A stretch of DNA of 64,000 nt from Rotaria macrura (Eukaryota > Rotifera > Eurotatoria > Philodinida > Philodinidae), in NCBI GenBank assembly GCA_900239685.1, contig OENT01000408.1, forward strand, positions 1 to 64,000, given 5' to 3'. Positions 48,044 to 59,100 of the stretch are shown piece by piece. Below the pieces are notes generated by a model. The model saw only the letters and a list, made by a program, of their open reading frames with translations, was not told the origin of the DNA and did not search any database. The translations under genes and the position numbers were made by a program. Positions within the stretch are counted from its first letter, which is position 1; each line of letters begins with the position of its first letter.

Positions 48044-48078
<35 letters not shown>

Positions 48079-51000
48079 TAGTAATAGGAGCAGTACGTGG
48101 ATTTTCATGCCGATAAGATTCGTCTGAAATCAAATTTAAGAAAGTATATACATATCAAAGTGTTATACTTGTGAAATTGATTTTAAATGAGTATTTCTAC
48201 TAGAAAATGTCCTATGCATTCGTATCACTTAGACTTCTCAATAGAATATTCATCATTGAACTTAACAACTTCTTCGATTATGTATAGAATTCATTATTAT
48301 TATTGTTCTGAATTTACACAATTTAACCGTTAAGTTCGTTTTTATTTTCTGTTTATCATAGTATTGATTTAAAATCCATCAGAAAGCGACATGAGAAAAT
48401 GTCAAATGGAATAAATTAGAAACGAGAGAATACGAAAGAATGACACAGCCTATTGGGATTTATCTAAATTAGAGGATTAATCCATTTATGGCACATAATC
48501 TATAAAAGAATGTAACCAAAAACAAACAGAGTTGTGAAGAACAATCTACCATTCACACTAAACATGTTGTCGTTAATATGAAATTTTATTGTAAACAAAA
48601 AAAATGATGAACCTATGAATAGAAGAATCTTCAGACAGCTTCTGTCAGGATATGGAGAAACATCCTAGAAATCAAAAACACAGAACAAACGAAATCATGT
48701 CATATTCTATTTAGTTCTATATTAGATTGGAAACATGCATGGCGGATGTTGTCAGAAAGTAGTCAAACGAATATATTATTCCTAGACTTATGTGTCTCGA
48801 TTCTATAATACTTTTGTGAGTAACACAATGATTCTTCTAATTTACTTTTTACTTAACATATTAAAAAAGAGCGACTAGAAGCACGATAATATATGATAAT
48901 AGACTTACCAAGATTTACTCACTGTTCATATAATTACAACTTGTTCAACGCGTTAATTTGTAAAACGCCTTTGTACTTGTAATAGATGAGATCATATTTT
49001 TAGTTTAATAAGAGATAAGAATAATTCTCTTTAATAAATTCAAACGAGATTCATTCATGATGAATTCTTTTTTATTTTATTTTTTGCCTTCTAGCTAGAT
49101 TCTATTGATCAGAGAAGTTAAGAAATAGTGAAAGATTGTAAATGAGACATGATCCGACGAATCGATACACGATCTATTGTTATATTAATGATGATTCTTC
49201 TATGACAATGGACGAATACAAAACGGAAACTGATCTGTTTCATAGAATTATCCAATAGATAATCACCGATCAATAGGAGATTTGAAATTTCAGCGTTTGC
49301 TGTACATCGTAACTGTGAACCCAAGGGATAATCGTGAACGATTCGGTATTAATTACAAAACTACTATCTTTCGCCAGAGAACCATTCCTTATATTTGCCA
49401 ACACTATTCATCAATGAACTATTCAGAACACAAATATTTATTATTATTATTAATAACTCGATAGAATATCTACATATGTATCATGTAGTGCTAAGGTTAT
49501 TATGGAACAAAAAATTTGTCTTATCCATCAAAATTCGAGATAAGTAACTCTGATCGATTCTCTATTATTATTATCATAACAAGTGAAGAATAATCAAGTA
49601 TTAGATGATTTCCTTTAATCTTCCATAACGTATTGGGGTACTAAAATCACTATCATTGTCACGTCCTCAGTATTTCTTATCGATAAAAATAAGCACACAT
49701 ACTTGCTCGATATTTGGCATTCTTTTGTTGAGAGTTACTTGTGTTTTTACTTTTAATTAATGGACTCTCGACTAGTCTTGCTTCGGGTTTAACAAAACGT
49801 CGATAAACATCATCGGTATCGATTAAATTATGTTCTTGTGCATAGATTTGGACCACTTTTTTCATACCAATAATAGGTACAACATATCGAATTAATGAAT
49901 ACTTAAAAGTATATGGAATTGGAATAACAACGGGGCCCGAGTGGTGTAATTGAAGTACATAAACAGTAAGAACAATGGATAATGATGTCAATGCCATAAC
50001 AATAGTTAAATAGATTTCGATAAGTGGAACCATTTCACTTGTTGCCGGCATTGATTCAGCAATTAATAACATGAATACTGAAAAAGCCAGAAGTACAGTT
50101 ATTCCAAGTGTAATCTTTTCTCCTGAATCTGGCGGAAGCCAAAAACCGAGTAATGAAAGTATTGAAAGCCATACACAAGGAAATATTATGTTGAATAGAT
50201 AATATAAAACACGTCGACGGATATGAACTAAATTATAATTATGCTCGTGATTAGTTTTTCATCGTCAAAGGAAAAGTTTTCGTTTACCATAAATTGTGAC
50301 ATCAGGATAGAAAATTTCTGGACAACATGGATACGTAACATCATTGCGTCTAATGTCGATACGAACAATATGCCATTCACCCGATCGTATATAATTTGTC
50401 ATATCAACATAATCACGTCGTTTTGTTAAATTCACTTGAGCTGCATCGTATGTCCATGAACCAAACTTTAGTTTACATAGTTGATCTTTTGTTTTTGCGA
50501 GAATAGAAAAGAAAAGCAAAGCAAAAATACGAACGTTTTCTTTTGTCTTTCGTACGAGAACAAAAAAAACAATTTTACCATCGAATGGAAAAAATGTTAC
50601 ATCGATTTTACATGATGATCGAAATTTAGCTGGCGGTGGCCAAAATACATGTCCATTACTATCGACCATAGCTTTACTTTGATAATAACCTTGTGTATAA
50701 TCATCAGCTGAATTATACAAAACAATGTCTGGTAACCAAATCTTTGAACACGGTAATCGAAGAGTTACCAAACCGTTAAAATCAGACGAGTTCCAAACTA
50801 AGCGTTCATCAAACCATTCCTAATTAGTTCAATATGAAATAGAATAGACTATAAGATATTTGATTTCGAAAGATATTTGAACTAGCCTGTTCAAGCCATA
50901 TATTTGTTGTTAATACTTGATTTTTTTCATCCTTCAATAGATAGATCAATGGTGAATTGTATATAGAATTATAATTAGTAATTCAATTATTTATTCATAA

Positions 51001-51639
51001 TATACTTTATCTTTTGTTCAATCAATTCTTCGAAAATATTCAATGGAAAATGAGACTTAATTCAATGCAAGAAGACATCCTATTTCATATACGAGAAAAG
51101 GTAGTCAGTCTAGTCTAATGATGACAATGGTGTCTTAATGTAGGGATTTATTTTCTTCTTTCTTGTGCACATAAGAAAAATCTTTGTTGTTTTTGTCATC
51201 TTCAATGCATATATTCTGTATTTTCTTTATATTTTATTTGCATAATCTTTGAATAGATTCGTCAAGTTCCGACTGATCGGTTTATTAATCAGAGTATTTC
51301 GTGATCACATACCATGTCACTTAGTTGAGCCAAGGCAATGCCAAATGCAACATTGACTGTATTCGATGCATTGTATACAGGTCTTGCCGATGGATCGTAA
51401 TTTCTTAATAATTGTGCCATAAGACGTTGCTCATCAGGAATCGAGTCGGAATCATTGAGAGCTATATGATAATAAGGATGATTATAATAATTGGTCATAG
51501 GCGAAGGATTATGTTGTGAGTTTGAAGAAGACATTGAATGATCTTTACTAGGGATTTTCAAACTAGTAAAAACAAGTTGACACCAAAACTCAGATAATTC
51601 AATTAAAATAAGTAGCACGATGAATATCAACATCCTCAT
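47489..51639 (-). CDS. nicotinic acetylcholine receptor alpha-type subunit
   Basis: A six-exon minus-strand model joins in phase to 656 residues: 51639-51313, 50931-50887, 50819-50579, 50485-50288, 50227-49703 and 48123-47489. The signal peptide is [20 protein letters not shown]. The extracellular domain has [13 protein letters not shown] (loop A) and the Cys-loop from C194 to C208 with exactly 13 residues between. The vicinal CC pair (258-259, in [14 protein letters not shown]) marks an alpha-type ligand-binding subunit. TM1 to TM3 lie in one exon. TM2 follows [17 protein letters not shown], whose Glu ring predicts cation selectivity. TM4 ([20 protein letters not shown]) is near the C-terminus. 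The cytoplasmic loop contains an 11-Asp tract coded by a GAT repeat. Intron 2 (50886-50820, 67 nt) uses a GC donor. It acts as one subunit of a pentameric acetylcholine-gated channel. Confidence 0.92.
48043..48076. repeat. ATC/GAT microsatellite inside the receptor gene
   Basis: A run of about eleven ATC triplets (plus strand) encodes an uninterrupted poly-Asp tract in the receptor's cytoplasmic loop. Length polymorphism is expected for such a repeat. Confidence 0.85.
48124..49702 (-). other. large intron 5 of the receptor gene
   Basis: This 1,579-nt intron is far longer than the others. Donor GTATGT, acceptor TTTCAG. I found no further in-phase exon inside it. Confidence 0.6.
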
Positions 51640-51973
51640 CTTAAATAATGCACTAGTAGTTTATTTGTTCCATATTGACATTATTAATGTAGACAGCAAG
51701 CACATTTTTGTTCTCATAAAATGAGAAACAGAAAAGAGTAACGTTGAAATAGAGAGAGATAGAGACAGAAAGACAAAGCAAAGAAAAAATAGAGAAAATC
51801 AAGTCTTTTTCTGTTCGCTGGAAATATCAACTGATGTGAAACAGAATCATTACATTTTCTAATATCAACTATCTTCCTTGATAGGTCTCATGAGATACGT
51901 CAATACGATCTTAAAATGAATGGTCATATTTAAATATAATACTTAAGATGACATCGTAAATCTCCTATAATAA
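51640..51973. other. 5' flank of the receptor gene
   Basis: It contains a purine-rich tract near 51751-51800 (GAGAGAGATAGAGACAGAAAG). No exon seen. Confidence 0.35.
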
Positions 51974-52912
51974 AAGGTCACCCTCCTTACAAGGCCAACG
52001 TCCAAGAAAAATTTCAACAGACCTAATAGAAGTTCATGGGCTCTCCAGATCTTTTTAACAGAAATCGAGTCGATTTCCAGACTTTAGCACTATAAAACCT
52101 GTTTTTTTTTCAGAAGAAAATCTATTTTCTTTTATAAAAGAATCAAGATTTTGTGAAAAAATTACTTTTTTCGTAGAAAAAAGTGGTTTTTCAGTATTTG
52201 ACGGCTAAAAGTATTTGTTTTAAAGCGAAGAAGATTTTTAACAACCCTTAATTTTCTCCGTAAGTCCTAGCAAAAAAATAGGTCACAAAAGTAGGCCACC
52301 GTCGGAGGAACGATGTAAATTTTCATCGTAGAATACCATGGGCTTTGATTCTGGAGAGAAGCTTGAGGGCTGGACAACATCCCCAAAAATCGAGAAACAG
52401 TTCCATTTACAGCAGAAATGGTTCACCCACCAAAAGTCAAGTAGAAATGCTTCACTATCCGAATACTCCATTTTAGGCAGACCTTCATGGGAGCAATCGA
52501 GGAATTTCCAGGAGAAATGCTGGAAGCATATCGCCAATAAAATATAGAAATGGATAACATCCAAGCGGAACTTGATATTATTTGTCTCTTTTATCTAACA
52601 AGACAATTTCTACGTGAAACGGAACTTTCTCAGTGAAAGCGGTTTACTTTCCCCGAGAAATCGATGAAACGTATCCTCAAAATCCAGGAGACATGGATAA
52701 CTTCTCCATATGAATTACTTACTTCTTTTATCCTCTAACAGGGATTTTTGTAGTAGAAAAGGATCTTTCGCAGCGAAAATGGTTTATTTTCCAAGAGAAA
52801 TCGATGTACCGTATCATCGGTTTACAGGAGAAGTGAATAAAAGATAAGGGGAAATGGATTGGATATATATGTGAATTATCTGTTTCGTTCTCAACTAGAG
52901 GTGACCCTTTAC
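51974..52912. mobile_element. element with GGTCACC ends and internal tandem repeats
   Basis: The left end AAAAGGTCACCCTCC and the right end AGAGGTGACCCTTTA are inverted. Inside, two direct repeats of about 150 bp (near 52595 and 52745) share CGGAACTTTCTCAGTGAAAG versus AGGATCTTTCGCAGCGAAAA and GAGAAATCGATGAAACGTATC versus GAGAAATCGATGTACCGTATC; each is quoted here in part only. A third diverged copy may lie near 52320. No transposase is coded. The opposed frames near 52283-52564 are by-products. Confidence 0.5.
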
Positions 52913-55162
52913 CTTTATTTTCCTTTATACTATAGGATAAAAATAAATGAACCCTTTATCTTTAGAAAATAAATTGTAATTTTTTTTCAATCATTTATCT
53001 TTATTTAGTAGAGTAACACTAAATGACCATCCCTATTATCAACTGTAGTTGGATTTTGAGTAGGAATCAAGTAGGATTATTTCTGGATATAAAGTTTCTG
53101 GAAGTATAGACATGGCACGCTGAATCTAACAGCTTTTTATTCTGTGTTTGTTATCGTGTGAGAGAAGAAAGATGGATTCGGGAGACAAATGGTAATTAAT
53201 GGGCAGAATTATACCGGAACATAGGTGTCTTATGAGGTAGAATATATGTATGTGGCGAGGATTATGTTTGTAGATCAATGTTGCAGAGGAGCAATATAAA
53301 TTTTTGTGATAAGAAAATTCCTTTAGTTACAGATGTTTTGCGCATTTACGTTTGTTACGAGTGCTGTTCACGTCTAAGATACCACTGTTCTCTGGCTAAA
53401 GAGACGCTGAACGCAAAGCTGTTTTTCTTTCTTTATCATCGAAATTCAGCTGGCACAGAACATGTTTATTAACATCACTAAATCAATCCGCTTGCTTTGT
53501 ATGATGGAGTATATATGAATACAAGTTGTTTCAGACGATCGAACGTAGAGAGACTAGCTTTTCGATTTGTCTATACAGTTGTAGAGAACGCAAGAACTAT
53601 CGCTATCCAGAAGGTTAAAGACGCTTTCGTTTGGTGTGTATTTTACGTTTCTTACATATTGCGCTGTTTTATAAAAATAATACTCGAATACGTCTTTTCT
53701 TTAGGTTTTTAGTCAAAGTTGTTGAATGTGTCGATATATGTGCAGAGCGAAAACTTGTATCTTTAAGTGTCTATCTTAGATCGTTCTGTAGAAATAGAAT
53801 GAAAAGAAAATTTCTTTTTGTCTGGATGACATTTCTCTGCTTGAGAATTCTTAGTTCTAAATCGTAGAAAAACTTTAGAATAGGATTTATAATTCAAATA
53901 CGAAAAATCTCGTTACTATTATAATTATTTCAATCAGCTTAAAATCAGAATAGCATTTAATTGTTTCAGAAATACTTAACTAAATTGTAATCTGATCAAT
54001 AAATTGTTTTTTCATCATTAGAAGAACAATCTTGAAAACAATTTTAAACAAAGAGTTGAAATTTTAAAAATAATATTCCGAAACTAAACATAGGTTCAGT
54101 ATATTTTTCTTCGTCTCGTGAAATTAAAGTTAGTTCTCCACTGTGATTCCCTGTACTATTGTATATAGAAATAAAGATATGATTCAATAATTCTAACAGT
54201 AATATTATTGGAATACAATATGAACATGAATAAGAATTAGTTTAGTGAAAAGTTTTGAAATTTTGACATAGAAAAACTGTCGGAAGAAAACAAATTTATG
54301 AAAGCAATGTATTTCACTTATTAAGAGAAAACCAATGTTTAAGTATCAAATTCATTTCATATTCACTTTACTTCAAGATCAAAAATAGAAATATGACGTA
54401 TTCGTTATCAATATTATTGAATACAAATAGTCCAAAAAAACGTTTTTATCGAAATCTAACTTATTCGTAGGCTTTTTTCTAATAAAAAAATTTCGAAAGT
54501 ATGTATAAGTTATTATATGAAAGAAATTCTATGTTTTCAGCTATTTTTATTATTTTTCTACCATATTCCTCAACAAATTATGAAGCTCATTCTATTAAAA
54601 AATGTAAAACATTCTATCTGGTCAATTTCTAAGTGATTTGTAATATGTGAGTTCTAGATTTTAGTTACAGCAGGGCTACACTGTGAAGCTATTTCTATTG
54701 AAGTTATAGTGGCGCACTCTAAATCTTCATATTAAAAATTGTGACTTTTATCAGAATTCAAATTTCATCCAATTTGGCATGGCTATGTTGTTCGAATAAT
54801 GAATAAAATCGTTCATGAAATCTTTAAATTTTTAAAAGCTGGTGAAGCGTTTCCCTCTTTGAATTAAAGACTTCTACTTGTAACTATTTTACTTTGAAAA
54901 ATAGTGAAAGATAGACGTATATAATTATATAAATTCTTTCCTTTCCATTTCTTCTTAAAACGTATGACTTTATGGGAGGGTGATTCATTTCTGCTTCAAC
55001 TGGAACAACTTCCCGATTGATTGGTACAAGTGTCCACGACTAAGAAGTTTAGAATAACGATTAGCAATATAAAATAACCTATTAAACTAATCGATTTCTT
55101 TCATATTATCTATATTTCGACGTTAATTATCAATAATACTGCGCATCCATCGATCCATCTCT
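52913..55162. other. AT-rich spacer, no gene
   Basis: Frames at 53278-53867 show no domain or splice logic. No repeat recognised. Confidence 0.35.
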
Positions 55163-55525
55163 CTATACATGTGAGTACGTGTGCTTGTATAGTTGTTCTA
55201 TTATTATCGTAGTAAATTGTTCGAGACGCTTACCGTAATCATACCATGCATTCATATCCTGAGGAAACCATGAATTACCGGAAAAAATCTGTTGATTTCC
55301 AGCAGAGCCGCCAGAGTAGCCAGCGCTAAGCGAACGTTGGGATGAATAATGGCCACCGCCGGGTTTAGAATATGCTTTATTGAAAAGCACGAATAAAGTT
55401 ATTAGAAGTAGAAAAACAATAGATGATGCTTGTCGTAGCATGTTAACGAATCGACGAGCATTCTTTTGATAAAAGGAACAGGGAAGAAGAAATGTTATAT
55501 CTAGAACAACAAAACGAGTTCGCAT
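55163..55525 (-). CDS. small secreted peptide precursor, candidate neuropeptide
   Basis: The frame encodes 120 residues from the first ATG, or 92 from the second ATG (55441-55439), which begins a typical signal peptide: MLRQASSIVFLLLITLFVLF, with probable cleavage after NKAYS. The remainder is Gly/Ser-rich, then NSWFPQDMNAWYDY followed by GKR (residues 98-100), the standard amidation plus dibasic cleavage signal of animal neuropeptides. Processing would give a Tyr-amide peptide. The PQDMNAWY segment loosely resembles the helix start of NPY/NPF peptides, but no RxRF/Y ending is present. Caution: the Gly-Lys codons (GGTAAGC, 55228-55234) also form a good splice donor, so the GKR may be intronic. 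No known family is assigned. Confidence 0.5.
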   Translation of the reverse strand: MRTRFVVLDITFLLPCSFYQKNARRFVNMLRQASSIVFLLLITLFVLFNKAYSKPGGGHYSSQRSLSAGYSGGSAGNQQIFSGNSWFPQDMNAWYDYGKRLEQFTTIIIEQLYKHTYSHV

Positions 55526-56110
55526 TAATGAGAATTCGTTTTGTATAGGATGACTTTGACTCAGTTTAATTTACATTTTCACGGTTAAAGTGGCATTATT
55601 AACAGTAATATGAAACATTTTCAAATAGAGTATCTACCGAACTTTAGTTTCATTCGATTATGTACGATTAAGTATTTTTATGGGTTTTTTCAAGTCTCCA
55701 TTTTCTCATAAAAAAGTAGTCAATCAAAAAGTTCGAACCGATGAATAGTTGTTGATAATTATAGACTCTCGATGTTTTTTACTATACCAAGATGAAAATA
55801 CGGAATAAAATCAATGAAGATGAAATTATCTGGAAATTTTCTTCTTCTAGAACACATAGGCGGATGTGTTCAGTAATATGCCCTGAAGCAACACAAGATA
55901 CAATGGCATCTATTTGAATTTCTTCATAGATGCATGTAAGTTTATGTGTATTCAGATGCATAAATTTATTTCCAAAAGTCAAATCGTTTTCCTACCCTCC
56001 CTAATGATTCGATCTTTACGTTCGTTTGATTTAGATGATGATAAGAGAAAAGAGCTAATCGGAATATCAGATTTATAACTAGAAGAAAGTGAGAATTTTG
56101 TTGTTGTCTA
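55526..56110. other. upstream spacer of the peptide gene
   Basis: A minus-strand frame at 55782-55982 is unsupported. Confidence 0.3.
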
Positions 56111-56184
56111 GTTCTATCTGTTCTCTCTTTTTTCTCTCTTTTTTCTCTCTGTCTCTGTCTGCCTCTCTTTCTCTCTCTCTCCTT
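56111..56184. repeat. polypyrimidine tract (TC-rich)
   Basis: A run of TCTCTCTTTTTTCTCTC-type sequence with embedded CTGTCTCTGTCTG. Such tracts can form triplex DNA; no gene association is evident. Confidence 0.7.
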
Positions 56185-59100
56185 CTACAAAAGCGACTAA
56201 TTTGTCATTCCAACTGACAACGACAAGCGGCAGTCTGAGACTAAACCGAATATAATTTACTCATGACGAAGAAACAGCTTCGTTTCTTCGATTTAATATG
56301 ATCGTTGATGAAACGGAAGCCTTTTCCCATTTGTGATCTAAAGAAGATAAAAATCATTGAACTTGACTATGTTTACTTGTCGCACAAAAACTATTTATAG
56401 TTTCTAGAAGAAAATAGATGAAACATGTTTATCATTATATTCAATCAGATTGAAAAATGAAAAATTCAGCGACATATTGACATCTATTGAACGTTGGAAT
56501 TCGTTTCTTTTGCTGATTCACTGGTATAAATCAGACGAGACAATACTAAATTCATCTATCCTAATTGGTTGTATCCGATTATTTATTTCGATCTGATAAG
56601 AGATAGACATTGCTTCAGCTTTGTTTTATGACGCGGATAAACTTTTCATATTTATTTACATGTTCAGCTAGAGAAAATAAGGAAGCACACACTTACTGAC
56701 AGAGTCTATTGAACAATAAGATTCTTTATAATAGATAAAGTTATTACTTTTCAATGGCTTGTACACCTTTTCATTATTTGAAGATTGAAGATAAATATGA
56801 AAAGAAGAGCTTGAGATTGGTAATGATCATATATTCTGAAAGCAAAAACTATGTCGAAGTATTTAACTGCTGATTTATAATTTAAGTATTATAAAGATAT
56901 TTTACAAAAACAAAATGAATTCCTTAGTAGATATGAATACGTAAATGAATATCTGATTCGATTCATAGAGAAACAAAGTAAGAGCTAGTTTTCTAAAAAG
57001 AAAAACGATAAAATTGATTTCCGATAATGGACACGAACGGAAATCGTCAGTCATTCAAGTTGAGGATGAAAATAGAGTTCTAAATGAAAAAAACAAACAT
57101 TTTTTTCATATGAACATTGCATAGTTATTCGACAAGTCGTGTTGTTCAATTCCGAGTCAAAGACTTCAATAGTGGCTGGTCTAAATTTGACAAGGACAGA
57201 TACAATCGAACGACTGAATCATACACTGGAACGGAGAACAATACATCTAGATGTCAATAATCGATATTATTATATATTGAGCGTTCTTCTAAAACACGTC
57301 TTCTTTTTTATTGTCTTTGGCTAAAAATTTTTAATTTTATTTATCTACTTTCGATCGAGTTTATTCATGCGATCATATTTGAAAAGCATGTTTAAGTTGT
57401 TCTTCAAAATGTCGAGTCAACTTTAATCAATACCCAATGGCTTCTTCACATGATCAACATTCTGCTTTTCATCTGTTGTTTCTCCTATTCAGAGTGACGA
57501 TCTATAAACAATTCATGGAATACTTCTGCTATTGCAAAGCTTGATGAAGATAAGGACAACAAGTGTCAAAGTAATTGTATCTGTTCATTGTATTTCCATC
57601 CTGACCTAACACCGAAAATGAGATTTCAACAGAACTATTTTGTTGCTTTGTATCCAGATAAGATTTCGTTCATTAAACTATTTCATCATTTTTAATTAAA
57701 AGAAATAGACGCTATGCATTTTCAGTTTAAATATAACTAATTGAACCATTCGTAAGTGTACACCTCCTTTTATATGTGACTTGATCTATTAAATACGATT
57801 CTACTGTTTGTGTAGACTCAATGTAATTTTAGCTTGAATGATGTCAAAACATGATCTTATTATCATAAATAGCCAAGGTCAAGTGAACTCGTTCTTGATT
57901 TGAACTGTTCATTTCTTGTTTTTAGGTATCTTAATTAAAAGCACAAAGATATATCGGGGTTATCACTACTTGGAAAAAGTTATCCGATCGATCATTGAAC
58001 ATTAGACACGCTTCGATAGACGACTAAATGTAGTTTTCCAATAAAATCCCATCACATCTATAATTCTAGACTTCGTAGAAGTAAGCATGCATCAACGGTG
58101 GATTCAGTTATGAGGTTTAATCGAAAGGCACCTTTTACCCTCTGGATTCATTGCATATTTACTGGTTGGAATATGATATAGATTGTACTTATAATGTTAG
58201 TAAGTGTGCAATTTTTTATCAACACTCAACGGATTATTCCCTCTAGGATTCCAACTGGTCGTTATATACATGTGAAATAGATATTTTTGCTGGCAGCTGA
58301 ATAGCATAAGTCAATGTCAAATCTTCATCATTGCAATACCGATGATGATACTTCTGTTTTGGAATTAATTATTCATACATTCCAATGACTAGAAATTATG
58401 TAATTAAATTTATGAAATGTTACGTCGAATGCACAACTATTCTTCTATAACAATCGATGTAAATATTGTTCGATGTTCATGGCAATCTGAATAATTGTTA
58501 ATCAATAAATCGAAATGGAATCATGTAGAATACACAGGTTAATAAAAGACGGATACTTATTCGAATTTTCTTAATTCCTCTTTTATCATTTTTAAAAAAA
58601 TTATCATACTGTCGTCGTTTCTGTTTGGAAAATTTATCAACTCTCGTACTACTAGTTTTATCACAGGAAGTCATCAGTTATGATTAATCTAATGTCGATA
58701 GAAACGAGTTGCATGTTTTTTCCTCCATTGTCTAAGTTTTATTGTCGTATGGGTTCAATGTCATTAACTAGAGTAGGCATCTATGAATCATTTGCAGTAA
58801 GTTAAGTATATAAGAATAAGAATTTTCATAAACTATTCCAAAGCATATTGAACATTTTCAATGTAAAGTATCTATGTATGAAGAAGTTTAAAAAAGAAAA
58901 ACTAACTTCGCAATTCACACAGTTTTAGTCCGTTACGATTTATCCATATGGAAATCATATTTTCTCGTGTGTCACTTAGTTCTACACTAGAGAAAAGAAA
59001 TATATAATTATGAGTCTTGCTGAATAAATGGAAAAAACACGAGGTCTTAGAATTTCTATAACTTACGATTATGATTCATCCAGCAAACAAATACATGATG

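Noticed and set aside
50578..50771. Reading the receptor frame straight through the segment [19 protein letters not shown]
   Set aside because: This 31-residue insert sits inside the Cys-loop and is a GT-AG intron (50578-50486); removing it restores FPFDDQLC.
52283..52564. Minus-strand 93-codon frame
   Set aside because: It lies inside the GGTCACC-ended element and its text derives from the internal repeats.
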